From: Ichthyenterobacterium magnum
GTDB taxonomy: Bacteria; Bacteroidota; Bacteroidia; Flavobacteriales; Flavobacteriaceae
DNA: 64,000 bases
Assembly: GCF_003610635.1 (NCBI RefSeq)
Contig: NZ_RAQJ01000001.1
Coordinates: 186,001 to 250,000, forward strand
Direction: 5' to 3'
The notes below the pieces were generated by a model. It saw only the letters and a program-made list of their open reading frames with translations. It made no database searches and was not told the DNA's origin. Shown here one piece after another: positions 10,072 through 18,313 of the stretch (positions are counted from its first letter, which is position 1; each line of letters opens with the position of its first letter). The position numbers and the translations under genes were made by a program.

Positions 10072-10444
10072 ATAAACCAAGCCTTTTTACTGTTATTAAT
10101 ATTGGTTTTAGCATCTTTAAGAAGTTTTACAAACTCTAATTCATCAAAATCCTCTAATGATTTTACCTGAATGGAACGTACTTGTTTACGGTTATTATAG
10201 TCTGTAAGTATAGGATATTTCTCTTCTAAAAGTATACCTTGTACAAAAGCAACATCAACAAAACTTGTCCCTTTTAATACATTTAAATACAACATAGGTT
10301 TCTTACCTATATTGTAAAACGGAATTCTGTAACTATACGTTCATTAACATCTGGCAATGTTTTTAATATTACAGCACGTACATACAACATGATAGATTGA
10401 TAGGGTTCTTCTTGACTAAAAAAGTAATTATCTATAGGATTCAA
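10068..10444 (-). pseudogene. DUF1801-like gene split by a frameshift
   Basis: On the minus strand a TTG start (10442-10444) opens MNPIDNYFFSQEEPYQSIML and continues VNERIV, after which this frame runs into a stop. The next frame then continues RIPFYNIGKKPMLYLNVLKG to the natural stop at 10068. The two parts join as a typical DUF1801 (YdhG-like) protein of about 125 residues, with the break near 10327-10333. Inserting one T would restore I-V-Y-R-I-P-F-Y. It is therefore either a recently inactivated gene or a base-calling error. The 75-residue frame from an internal ATG is only the C-terminal part. Confidence 0.7.
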
Positions 10445-10485
10445 TATGCTAGTTATTTAGACTTTAAATTTATGAAACTTTTAAC

Positions 10486-10530
10486 TTGTGCATTAAAATT
10501 ATTTATTAACTTTGAATTTCAAAGTACTTT
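10486..10530 (+). promoter_or_regulatory. Promoter with palindromic operator, copy 1
   Basis: TTG at 10486-10488 and TAACTTTG at 10507-10514 are 18 bp apart, fitting the Bacteroidota promoter pattern. The palindrome CTTTGAATTTCAAAG (10510-10524) overlaps the -7 element and is followed by TACTTT. The same 21-bp unit recurs before creD (11742-11762). An overlap with the -7 element suggests repression, most simply by the winged-helix protein at 11404. Confidence 0.55.
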
Positions 10531-10535
10531 TTATT

Positions 10536-11144
10536 ATGAGCTCAGAAGATTATTTAAAAGACATTAGCGAGATTAAAAACTTAATGAATAAGTCATCTCG
10601 TTTTATATCCTTAAGCGGTTTATCCGGGATTTTAGCAGGCGTATATGCATTAATTGGAGCCACTGTTGCTTATTGGTTAGTTATAAATCAAAGCTACGGA
10701 AAATTACTTTTAGATGGTTGGGTTTTTAAAACATGTTTAGTCATTCTAGCTTTAGTTGCACTTTTAAGTGTTGCAACTGCAATTTTTTTAACAACAAGAA
10801 AGGCTAAGAAAAACAGTGAAAAAGTGTGGGATAATTCTTCTAAGCGATTAATCTTAAATTTTATTATTCCTTTAATAACTGGAGGTATTTATATCTTAAT
10901 TATTCTTGGTCAACAAAAATATGGACAAACAGGTGCTTTAATGCTTATTTTTTATGGTTTAGCATTAGTAAATGCTTCAAAGTATAGTATTGGAGATATT
11001 AGATATTTAGGATTTATACAACTAGTTTTGGGTTTAATTTGTGCTTGGTTTCCAGGATATGGCTTTTGGCTTTGGGTATTAGGCTTTGGAATAATGCATA
11101 TTATTTACGGTACAATAATGTACTATAAATATGATAAAAAATAA
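10536..11144 (+). CDS. Polytopic membrane protein of the creD/winged-helix locus
   Basis: This 202-residue protein has a short hydrophilic N-terminus (MSSEDYLKDISEIKNLMNK) and about five to six hydrophobic helices. I chose the ATG at 10536 because the longer reading from a TTG at 10512 begins inside the palindromic operator. No named family is recognised. It heads a three-gene plus-strand unit ending in a winged-helix regulator and shares its operator with creD, so an envelope-related role is plausible (inference). Confidence 0.75.
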   Translation: MSSEDYLKDISEIKNLMNKSSRFISLSGLSGILAGVYALIGATVAYWLVINQSYGKLLLDGWVFKTCLVILALVALLSVATAIFLTTRKAKKNSEKVWDNSSKRLILNFIIPLITGGIYILIILGQQKYGQTGALMLIFYGLALVNASKYSIGDIRYLGFIQLVLGLICAWFPGYGFWLWVLGFGIMHIIYGTIMYYKYDKK

Positions 11145-11178
11145 TAAACATCAGTAATCTAACCAAGTGAGGCATAAA

Positions 11179-11391
11179 ATGAAAAAATATTTTGGATACA
11201 TACTAATTTTACTATCCATATACTTTGCATTTTTTAGAGGTAAAAGACAAGGTAAATTAGATTGTATTGACTTTAATGTTTTATCAATTGTTGATAACGC
11301 AATAACAATTATAGTTTGCCTCTCATTAATGATAGTTGGTAGTATTCTAATAAAAAGAAAGTTTAATTCAATAAAAAAGATTCCTACTTAG
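11179..11391 (+). CDS. Small membrane protein, two predicted helices
   Basis: The 70 residues start at ATG 11179; a GTG four codons earlier is possible but less likely. Two hydrophobic stretches (about 3-17 and 40-58) flank a basic, Cys-containing loop. It lies between the membrane-protein gene and the winged-helix regulator gene, with 34 bp and 12 bp gaps, so it is probably in the same operon. No family is recognised. Confidence 0.55.
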   Translation: MKKYFGYILILLSIYFAFFRGKRQGKLDCIDFNVLSIVDNAITIIVCLSLMIVGSILIKRKFNSIKKIPT

Positions 11392-11403
11392 GTAAGGAGT
11401 GAA

Positions 11404-11697
11404 ATGAGTATAATTACTAACATAAATAAACTTTTTGACCACAGAATTAGATTAGGCATTATGTCTATCTTAATGGTAAATGAGTATGCAGATTTTAATA
11501 TGCTTAAAGAACTATTAGGAGCAACTGACGGCAATTTAGCAAGCCATACTAAAGCATTAGAAAATGCAGAATATATTAAAGTGGAAAAACAATTTATAGG
11601 CAGAAAACCTAATACACGTTATAGCACTACAAAATTAGGCAGAGCTGCTTTTAAAAAACATATAGATGCATTAGAAAAATTAATTAAAAAACAATAA
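11404..11697 (+). CDS. Winged-helix transcriptional regulator (HTH_34-type, MarR/ArsR-like)
   Basis: These 97 residues are almost entirely one winged-helix domain. It contains helix-turn-helix GATDGNLASHTKALENAEYI and a basic wing FIGRKPNTRYSTTKLGRAAF, the pattern of the small PF13601-type regulators that commonly precede creD in Bacteroidota. There is no sensor domain. It likely binds as a dimer to a palindrome, and the repeated CTTTGAAWTTCAAAG sites before 10536 and 11775 are the natural candidates. Confidence 0.88.
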   Translation: MSIITNINKLFDHRIRLGIMSILMVNEYADFNMLKELLGATDGNLASHTKALENAEYIKVEKQFIGRKPNTRYSTTKLGRAAFKKHIDALEKLIKKQ

Positions 11698-11741
11698 CAT
11701 TTCGACGACGCTCAATGCAAGTCATTTTTTTTATCACTTTA

Positions 11742-11762
11742 CTTTGAAATTCAAAGTACTTT
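11742..11762 (+). promoter_or_regulatory. Palindromic operator upstream of creD, copy 2
   Basis: CTTTGAAATTCAAAG (11742-11756) followed by TACTTT is identical to the site at 10510-10530 apart from the central A/T. It sits 12 bp before the creD ATG. TTACTTTG at 11739-11746 resembles a -7 element with one mismatch, so the site could overlap the promoter as in copy 1. Confidence 0.55.
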
Positions 11763-11774
11763 AAATCAAACATT

Positions 11775-13142
11775 ATGGAACAACAGCAAAAACAAAACAC
11801 AAACAAATTTGGTAATTGGGTTAAAACATCAATTACCGCAAGAATGCTTATGGTAGGAACTCTCGTTATGATATTACTTCTACCACTATCCTATATAAGC
11901 AGTCTCATAAACGAGCGCTCTTTCAGGCAACAAGACGTTGTAAATGAAATTAACGGCAAATGGGGAAACAATGTCTTAGTGTATGGCCCAATTTTAAAGT
12001 TGCCATATAAAACATATACCGAAACAACAATCTATAACAAAGAGACTAAAACCTATGCTACAGAAACAGAAACTAAAATTAAATATGCATATATATTTCC
12101 AGAGAATTTAGACACTCAAATAACAGCAGATTCAAAAACCTTAAAACGGGGCAACTTTGAGTCTGCAGTATATACATCTTCAATGAATTTCACTGGTAAT
12201 TATATAAAACCTCAACTAGCATCAAAAGATATAAAAGACGAAGATATAATTTGGGACAAAGCAAGTATAATCATAAAAACTTCTAATTTAAAGGGTATAA
12301 AAAATGAAATGTTTATCAATTTAAATAACTCTAAATATACTTTCGAAACCAATTTTAATAATACTCAAAACACGTATTTAAATGAGTTAGAATCATCATT
12401 CATTAAAAAAGAAGACGCTCCAATAGATGTTTCAAAATCATTTAACTTTAGCATGACGTTTAATGGCAGTAAGCTCATTCAAATAATTCCTATCGGAAAA
12501 ACAACAACCATGTCTATGGCTTCAAATTGGCCAGACCCAAGCTTTATTGGAAGTTTTTTGCCTGACGACGAAACTAAAGAAATCACCAAAGATGGTTTTA
12601 AAGCTAACTGGAAAGTATTACATATAAACAGAGCTTTTTCACAACAACACCTCAACGCTATTCCTAATCTGTCGCAATTTGCTTTCGGAACAAAATTTGT
12701 TGTCATGGTCGACGAATTTCAAAAAAGTGAACGCTCAGCAAAATATGGTTTTCTAGTTATAGGTCTTACGTTTTTAATCTTCTTCTTAATACAAACCATG
12801 AGCAAGATTAACATTCATCCGTTTCAGTATTTAATGATTGGTTTAGCTTTAGTGATGTTTTACACATTACTTGTTTCTATATCAGAACACAGTAACTTTT
12901 TAAAGGCCTATTTAGTAGCAGGTATTTCTGTTGTTTTACTTATAACCTTATACTCCAAATCCATACTTAAAAACATAAAATTCCCACTATTTATTGGCGT
13001 ATCACTTACTGCGCTTTACACGTTTATTTATGTAATTATTCAGTTAGAAAATTATGCCCTTTTAGTTGGCAGTATCGGTCTATTTCTCATTTTAGCAATC
13101 GTCATGTTTGTATCTAGAAAAATTGATTGGCACAATGGGTAA
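11775..13142 (+). CDS. creD: Inner-membrane protein CreD family (cell envelope integrity)
   Basis: This 455-residue protein has the CreD layout: one N-terminal transmembrane helix (about 22-44) followed by the conserved INERSFRQQDVVNEINGKWG region, a large periplasmic domain to about residue 320, and five to six C-terminal helices. In enterobacteria creD belongs to the CreBC regulon and affects envelope properties; in Bacteroidota it is usually found beside a small winged-helix regulator, as here. The shared palindrome upstream suggests control by that regulator rather than by a CreBC system. Confidence 0.92.
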   Translation: MEQQQKQNTNKFGNWVKTSITARMLMVGTLVMILLLPLSYISSLINERSFRQQDVVNEINGKWGNNVLVYGPILKLPYKTYTETTIYNKETKTYATETETKIKYAYIFPENLDTQITADSKTLKRGNFESAVYTSSMNFTGNYIKPQLASKDIKDEDIIWDKASIIIKTSNLKGIKNEMFINLNNSKYTFETNFNNTQNTYLNELESSFIKKEDAPIDVSKSFNFSMTFNGSKLIQIIPIGKTTTMSMASNWPDPSFIGSFLPDDETKEITKDGFKANWKVLHINRAFSQQHLNAIPNLSQFAFGTKFVVMVDEFQKSERSAKYGFLVIGLTFLIFFLIQTMSKINIHPFQYLMIGLALVMFYTLLVSISEHSNFLKAYLVAGISVVLLITLYSKSILKNIKFPLFIGVSLTALYTFIYVIIQLENYALLVGSIGLFLILAIVMFVSRKIDWHNG

Positions 13143-13157
13143 GTTTAGCTAGTTGTG

Positions 13158-13266
13158 TTTGGGCGTTTCCTCGACACTTGCAAAAAGCAAGGTTGAGGTC
13201 GCGCTTTCACTACTCGCTTTTTTTTGTAAAAAAGAGCTCAAACAATTAGCCTGCTTAAACGCAGTC
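13158..13266 (+). repeat. Dispersed intergenic repeat, copy A
   Basis: This roughly 110-bp stretch, starting TTTGGGCGTTTCC and ending AACGCAGTCA, is visibly less AT-rich than its flanks. It matches the reverse complement of 15602-15694 in several blocks: GGGCGTT, ACTCGCTTTTTT, AAAAGAGCT, AAACA, and AACGCAGTC. It has internal complementarity (CTCGCTTTTTTTTG / CAAAAAGC). No ORF is present. Similar GGGCGTT...AACGCAG elements are, to my recollection, common between genes in Flavobacteriia. Confidence 0.6.
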
Positions 13267-13302
13267 AAAACGTTCAATCACTAACGCGAAAATTGGAAAA
13301 CA

Positions 13303-13677
13303 ATGAAACTTACATTCAATAAAACATATTTCTTATTTTTTACAATTCTATTTCTAATAGAAACTCTAATTGCACTTTTTATAAAAGATGGTTTTATACG
13401 GCATACTTTTGGAGATTATCTGGTTGTTATTATGCTCTACTGCTTTTTTAAAACAATCTTAAAAACAAAACCAATATATATAGCAATAGTAGTTTTACTA
13501 ACTGCTTTTACAATAGAGTTTTTACAGCTCACAAATTTATTAGAACTATTACACCTTGAGAACAGTACAACAGCTAAACTAATTTTAGGTAACACATTTC
13601 ATATAAGCGATTATATTGCTTATTCACTTGGCATCATTACGGTTTTAATTATAGATTATAAAAACAAACAATTATGA
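13303..13677 (+). CDS. DUF2809 family membrane protein
   Basis: This 124-residue protein has four hydrophobic helices and the DUF2809 hallmarks: FIRHTFGDYLVVIMLYCF, an EFLQ motif in helix 3, and HISDYIAYSLGI at the end. It overlaps the next membrane-protein gene by 4 bp (ATGA), so the two are translationally coupled. The function of the family is unknown. Confidence 0.82.
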   Translation: MKLTFNKTYFLFFTILFLIETLIALFIKDGFIRHTFGDYLVVIMLYCFFKTILKTKPIYIAIVVLLTAFTIEFLQLTNLLELLHLENSTTAKLILGNTFHISDYIAYSLGIITVLIIDYKNKQL

Positions 13678-14294
13678 ACACTATAAAAACATACATTTTT
13701 AATCACTTTAAAGTCCTTTTTATACTATCTATCTCAATGATTGCTAGTTTGTTATTATTAATGATACGTTTAAAGATTACGTTATCATTTTTTTACCTGT
13801 TTCTGGTATGGAATTTATTTTTAGCACTAATCCCTTATGTTATATCAACATATCTAAAAACTAAAACCAATGTAAACAAATATGCTATGTTGTTTTGGTT
13901 AAGTATATGGTTATTATTTTTACCAAATGCACCCTATTTAGTGACCGACTTAATTCATTTAAGATTAAGTCCTCTTTCAATAATTTGGTATGATTGTATT
14001 ATGATATCCACATTTGCAATAAGTGGTTTACTCCTATTTTACTTTTCAATTATAGATATACAAACTGTTTTAAAACCTTATCTATCATTAAAGAAGCTAA
14101 AAGCCATTAACTTTTGCATTCTATTTTTATCAAGCTTTGGTGTATACTTAGGCAGAGTTTTACGATACAATTCATGGGAATTGTTAGAACGTCCACAAAA
14201 ACTATTTACAGATATATTTAATATAATAACACAACCAACTGAACATGCTGGAGCTTGGATATTTACTATTGGGTTTGGAGTGTTTTTATTTTAG
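13674..14294 (+). CDS. DUF1361 family membrane protein
   Basis: This 206-residue protein has about six helices. The central signature LLFLPNAPYLVTDLIHL and the motif LGRVLRYNSWE are typical of DUF1361. The length is close to that usual for the family, with a slightly short C-terminus. It is coupled to the DUF2809 gene by an ATGA overlap. The function is unknown. It ends 23 bp from the convergent dehydrogenase gene, with no clear terminator between them. Confidence 0.85.
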   Translation: MNTIKTYIFNHFKVLFILSISMIASLLLLMIRLKITLSFFYLFLVWNLFLALIPYVISTYLKTKTNVNKYAMLFWLSIWLLFLPNAPYLVTDLIHLRLSPLSIIWYDCIMISTFAISGLLLFYFSIIDIQTVLKPYLSLKKLKAINFCILFLSSFGVYLGRVLRYNSWELLERPQKLFTDIFNIITQPTEHAGAWIFTIGFGVFLF

Positions 14295-14316
14295 GTTTTT
14301 GGCTTGTTAAACAGAT

Positions 14317-15525
14317 TTATTCTAACCCATCAACATAATCCTGAAGGTATGTGTAGCGCTCTGTTAATTGACCTTTTTCATTTGTCATTCTAGCACGTTT
14401 TAAAATACCACGCTCATCGTTATTAAAAAATGACGGAATAACATGCTCTAAAAACATATCACCAAAGCCTTCGCTTGCATCTTTAGGTAATTCGCAAGGT
14501 AAATTATCTACAGCCATAACGGTAATAGCTCCATTTGCATTAAATGCAACTTCTTTTTCTGTATTTGCATCATAACCATAAAACGGATCTGCAATCGTTG
14601 AAGGTCTAATAGTAGTTGCTACTGGACCATCAATATCACAACTCACATCTGCTACTAAATTAATTCTAAAATCTTTATGCTTGGCATCTTCGCGCGTAAA
14701 TAAATAAGGCGCGCCATCTCCATAAAAATGTCCTGCTATAAAATAATCGGTTTTTTTAGCGTAAGGCATAAAATTACTTTCATAACCTGTTGGGTCTTTA
14801 TAAAATTCTTGTTTACGTCCTACTTTTCCATCTATACGTCTATTGTATTCCATGACATCAGACATACAGTAAACCGGTTCTGTAAACTCAGAAGTTAAAT
14901 ATAAAGCATCACTAATTTGTTTAATCTCTAAGTGATCTAAAATTTCTTTTGCGCCTTGAGCAACTTTTCCTGTTCCTGTTAGTAATATTTTAATATTTGG
15001 AAGCGTGATTTTATCTAACTCTGCTTTTACTTCATCTAAATCTGCCAGTGTTTCTACTTTAGGTAAACTAAACAATCCATCTCTTAAGCCTAATGCTCTA
15101 AACCCATTGTATGCGCCTACTAATCCCGCATAACGTCCAAAACCTATAAGTCGTGCTCCACTTTGTTTTACAATAGTTTCGTGGTCATACATTTCAATAT
15201 TCTTATTGAGCATTGCAACTAGTAACTTTCTATTATAGGGCTGCTTTTTTATAGTATGCGAAAAATAGAAGTATTTTTTATTAGGAATTAAATTGGCAAT
15301 TGGCACTTCTTTTACACCAATCATAACATCACAATCACTTACATCGTCTGTGACTTTAAATCCGAGTGATTTATAGGCGTCATCAGAAAAAACACGTATA
15401 TCACTAGACTCAACAACAAACTCTGCTTGAGGAAATTGTGCTCTAGCTTCGGCTAATTTTTCTGGTGAAAATACAACACGTCTGTCTGGTGGATTTTTAC
15501 GTTCTTTTATGATAGCAAATTTCAT
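14317..15525 (-). CDS. NAD(P)-dependent oxidoreductase, alanine dehydrogenase/saccharopine dehydrogenase-like
   Basis: I chose the ATG at 15525 (MKFAIIKERKNPPDRRVVFS), giving 402 residues; a longer frame to 15582 adds an unconvincing extension. The N-terminal domain (K8, R15, pattern KERK..PDRRV) resembles AlaDH/PNT and lysine-forming saccharopine dehydrogenases. A Rossmann turn LLTGTGKVAQGAKE lies near residue 188. Such enzymes reversibly deaminate an amino acid with NAD(P). The substrate is not clear from the sequence; conserved Bacteroidota orthologues carry only the general name. Confidence 0.82.
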   Translation of the reverse strand: MKFAIIKERKNPPDRRVVFSPEKLAEARAQFPQAEFVVESSDIRVFSDDAYKSLGFKVTDDVSDCDVMIGVKEVPIANLIPNKKYFYFSHTIKKQPYNRKLLVAMLNKNIEMYDHETIVKQSGARLIGFGRYAGLVGAYNGFRALGLRDGLFSLPKVETLADLDEVKAELDKITLPNIKILLTGTGKVAQGAKEILDHLEIKQISDALYLTSEFTEPVYCMSDVMEYNRRIDGKVGRKQEFYKDPTGYESNFMPYAKKTDYFIAGHFYGDGAPYLFTREDAKHKDFRINLVADVSCDIDGPVATTIRPSTIADPFYGYDANTEKEVAFNANGAITVMAVDNLPCELPKDASEGFGDMFLEHVIPSFFNNDERGILKRARMTNEKGQLTERYTYLQDYVDGLE

Positions 15526-15601
15526 AGTAACTATTTGGTATAAATTTTGCACGAAAATACTAGTAAATGTAGGGTTATACAAACTTTTTGATAACTTTGC
15601 A

Positions 15602-15694
15602 GACTGCGTTAAGGATGGAGCAATCTGTTTAAGCTCTTTTTATTTTTATAAAAAAGCGAGTTGCGAGAGCCTGACCTGAAAGGGAACGCCCAAA
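15602..15694 (-). repeat. Dispersed intergenic repeat, copy B (inverted relative to copy A)
   Basis: Read on the minus strand it begins TTTGGGCGTTCCC and ends AACGCAGTC, with ACTCGCTTTTTTAT and AAAAAGAGCTTAAACAG in between, matching copy A at 13158-13266. It ends only 13 bp before the tmRNA 5' end, so it lies where the ssrA promoter would be expected. Confidence 0.6.
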
Positions 15695-15707
15695 TTATCA
15701 TTTTAAT

Positions 15708-16097
15708 GGGGTCGACTGGTTTTGACAGCGAGATTAATGAAATGGTAAGCACGTCGTGTAATGGCATTGAAACACGTTAAAGGCTAGACCAAATTTTAAA
15801 CGGCGAGAATAACTACGCTTTAGCTGCATAATCTGAATTATAGTAAGATTGGCCTAGGCTCACGAGGTGAGCAAGCTTTATGTCTCCAGAAAGCCTTGGT
15901 TAATGGCGTTCTATTTTGAGGCATCGTAAAAATTGACTAAGATGGTGCAGTGCTTTGATGCACTTTCGAGATTAAGAAGCTAAGTTATAGGTAGCGTGTT
16001 TTTAAGCGGCCTATAATCGAAAACCATGAAAAAACTAAGCGTGTAGAAAGCCCTTTGGTTACTTGTTTGGACGAGAGTTCGATTCTCTCCGACTCCA
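15708..16097 (+). ncRNA. ssrA: tmRNA (ssrA)
   Basis: The 5' end GGGGTCGACTGGTTTTGACA and the 3' end TTCGATTCTCTCCGACTCCA are canonical tmRNA termini; GGGGTCG pairs with CGACTCC as acceptor stem, with one G.T pair. The T-arm is GAGAGTTCGATTCTCTC. The tag-peptide frame GGC GAG AAT AAC TAC GCT TTA GCT GCA TAA (15802-15831) encodes GENNYALAA, ending in the usual LAA degron. CCA is not encoded, so it must be added after transcription. Together with SmpB it rescues stalled ribosomes and tags the peptide for proteolysis. A strong terminator follows directly. Confidence 0.97.
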
Positions 16098-16101
16098 CTC
16101 G

Positions 16102-16142
16102 AGAGGACAATTTTCAACAAAGTTGAAATTGTCCTCTTTTTT
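16102..16142 (+). terminator. Rho-independent terminator of ssrA
   Basis: AGAGGACAATTTTCAAC and GTTGAAATTGTCCTCT form a long stem (one bulged T) with a 3-nt AAA loop, followed by a run of T. It begins 4 bp after the tmRNA end. Confidence 0.92.
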
Positions 16143-16189
16143 ATTACTTAAATTTTTGTTTTTTGTCTTACGGAAAACTTATTTATCTT

Positions 16190-16675
16190 TCAAGTATTAC
16201 TTTTTAATTGAGCAAAGAGTAACCCTATTTGTCCTGAATGATAAATGTCATGATGTATAATTCCTATCAATAAACTTTCAAAAGAATACGATTCGCCAGG
16301 CACTATGTTTTCAAGCTGATTATTTATCATTTGGTCTTCTAAAATCTTAATTATTTCTGCTTGAGTAAAAATTAATTTATTTAATAGTTTGGTCCATTCT
16401 AACTCACTTTCTATTTTAATTTCACTCCAATCGCAATTAGAATTAATTATAATTGCATAAGACTCATTTCTTTTTAGCTTTTCTATGACAAAAACTCTCC
16501 AGTTAATTAGATGTTGAATAATCATTGCTATTGACTTACTAGAATCGGTTACAACTATATTAGCATCTTGATAGTTAATTTTATTTAACTTATGGATTAA
16601 TGAATCTCCAAACCAAGGCTTTCCTTTAAAGGATTCTTTTAATTTTAAAACAAGTTTTTGAATTTTATTTACCAT
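16190..16675 (-). CDS. DinB family protein
   Basis: This 161-residue, mostly helical protein has metal-ligand type histidines: an early MIIQHLINWR and the C-terminal GIIHHDIYHSGQIGLL, which is the DinB/YfiT-like (PF12867 type) pattern. Such four-helix proteins bind a divalent metal; some act as thiol-dependent S-transferases, but most are uncharacterised. It is convergent with ssrA and reads into the ssrA terminator region. It appears to be a single-gene unit. Confidence 0.85.
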   Translation of the reverse strand: MVNKIQKLVLKLKESFKGKPWFGDSLIHKLNKINYQDANIVVTDSSKSIAMIIQHLINWRVFVIEKLKRNESYAIIINSNCDWSEIKIESELEWTKLLNKLIFTQAEIIKILEDQMINNQLENIVPGESYSFESLLIGIIHHDIYHSGQIGLLFAQLKSNT

Positions 16676-16745
16676 AATAAAGTATCAATTTTTATTTAAG
16701 ATTCATCGTTATTTTTTATTGACAATAGAATGAGGTTATAATGAG

Positions 16746-17411
16746 TTAGTCATTTCCATATGAAAGTTCTTTCAATGCAATATTATTACTTGTATCTACA
16801 GAGAAGAGTTGATTGTTTTCACAATAAAGCTGAATTAAAGCCACATTCTCACTTATATCTAAATTGGTAAATTGATTGTTAAACACATACATATACTTAA
16901 GACCAACATTGTAATCTAAATCTAGATGAGATATTTGATTAAGACTTATATCTAGATACACCAATGCTTTATTATGACTTATGTCTAAATCTGTAATTTG
17001 ATTATCCGCAGCATCTAGGTAAATTAGATGTTTTAAGTTAGTGACATTCAAATCGAATAATTGATTGTTTCCACAAATAAGCGTCTCTAAGAGTAAGTTA
17101 TTAGTTATGTCTAAATTCATTATATTATTATAACTACAGACCAATGTTTTTAGACCAACAAAAGCTTCAATGCCTTGCATGTTTGTAATGCTTTTATCCT
17201 GAATAACTAATTCGGTTACTGCTTCGGCATCTCTTATTAGTATGGTTCCGCTTAAGCCATTGGTATCAACTCCATAGTCTATAAGAGCTTGCTCAAAATT
17301 TATGTCTGGAATTTTAATTTCGGTGATTTCTATTGTTTTTTCTATATTATTATTTTTACTACATGATGAAAAAATTAGTACTGTGAGTATTAGCTTTAAT
17401 ATGATCTTCAT
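16746..17411 (-). CDS. Leucine-rich-repeat lipoprotein
   Basis: The 221 residues start with a lipoprotein signal (MKIILKLILTVLIFSSCSKN, lipobox FSSC) and are followed by a short DTNGLSGTI calcium-loop-like segment. At least six LRR units of about 20-22 residues follow, with the pattern L..L.I..N..L..L...NNQ. The protein is probably anchored to the outer membrane and may mediate binding. It resembles the LRR region of the secreted protein at 21508 but lacks the type IX sorting domain. The function is unknown. Confidence 0.82.
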   Translation of the reverse strand: MKIILKLILTVLIFSSCSKNNNIEKTIEITEIKIPDINFEQALIDYGVDTNGLSGTILIRDAEAVTELVIQDKSITNMQGIEAFVGLKTLVCSYNNIMNLDITNNLLLETLICGNNQLFDLNVTNLKHLIYLDAADNQITDLDISHNKALVYLDISLNQISHLDLDYNVGLKYMYVFNNQFTNLDISENVALIQLYCENNQLFSVDTSNNIALKELSYGND

Positions 17412-17460
17412 TATTTCTGATTTTTTTGTGATTGATGAATAATTACACTTTTATGTAGAT

Positions 17461-18237
17461 TTATTTTGATTTTTTTGAAACATCTCTAAATAAGAACATG
17501 TCTTTAAGTCTGCTCGATGCTCCATCATAGAACCCTGTTTCTTTTTGATAGTGTTTTGGGTTTTCGAATGTGCCAAATACCATATCGATTAAAGGCAAAT
17601 CTGCGTAATTGTTTCTATGGATTCCTTTACCATGATGAATTGAATGACTTTCTGGACGCTGAACAATATATCCTATCCAACGTGGTGTTTTTATGTTGGC
17701 ATGCTGAAAAAATGCCAAGAAGTTCACTACAAAAAGTAAAATGGTAACTGATTGTGGTGGTAAGCCAATGAGAAGCGCAAAACTAACGCTACCTACAAGC
17801 GTAAAGCCAATCATGTCTAAAGGGCTATGAAACAGTGAACCATACGCATCTAATCGTTCTGCGCTATGGTGTACTTGATGAAAAGTTCTCCATAAAAAAT
17901 CATATTTATGCATGGTAATGTGATATGCATAAATGACAAGTTCATAAACAATTAGTCCAATTAACGAGCTTGTTAAAACACCTAATTGACTTAGATCAAA
18001 CACTTGAAATTTTAGTAAATACGGATCGATAAAAATTGGCAAATAAGACGCAATAAAGAAGAACGCGAAGAAAAAGACTAAGCCTTTAATTCTCCAAAAT
18101 TTAACTTTAGGAAGTTGTCTTGCGGGAAAAAGTTCTTCCCATAAAATTAAAATAACATATGATACTAAAACGCACAATGATAAAGGGTCGAGTAATAACT
18201 CTAACGGTGTTGGTAATTCTGATAAAATAGATTGCAT
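17461..18237 (-). CDS. Sterol desaturase / fatty acid hydroxylase family protein
   Basis: This 258-residue membrane protein has about four to five helices. The di-iron histidine clusters of the family are complete: HITMH (H106, H110), HQVHH (H120, H123, H124) and HSIHHGKGIHRNN in the last third. The fold hydroxylates or desaturates lipids using O2 and an electron donor. The C-terminus FYDGASSRLKDMFLFRDVS is also typical of bacterial members. The substrate is unknown. It appears monocistronic, followed by the LRR lipoprotein gene 49 bp downstream. Confidence 0.9.
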   Translation of the reverse strand: MQSILSELPTPLELLLDPLSLCVLVSYVILILWEELFPARQLPKVKFWRIKGLVFFFAFFFIASYLPIFIDPYLLKFQVFDLSQLGVLTSSLIGLIVYELVIYAYHITMHKYDFLWRTFHQVHHSAERLDAYGSLFHSPLDMIGFTLVGSVSFALLIGLPPQSVTILLFVVNFLAFFQHANIKTPRWIGYIVQRPESHSIHHGKGIHRNNYADLPLIDMVFGTFENPKHYQKETGFYDGASSRLKDMFLFRDVSKKSK

Positions 18238-18313
18238 AACTTTTTGTTTTTTAATTGAATAGCAAAACTAGATGCAATACAACTATTAAAAAAAAAATTA
18301 GGCTTGACCTATG

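Noticed and set aside
10068-10295. Stand-alone 75-residue protein
   Set aside because: It is the C-terminal part of the frameshifted DUF1801 gene that extends to 10444.
16063-16260. 65-residue plus-strand ORF
   Set aside because: It lies in the tmRNA 3' end, its terminator and the DinB gene; no homology-like features.
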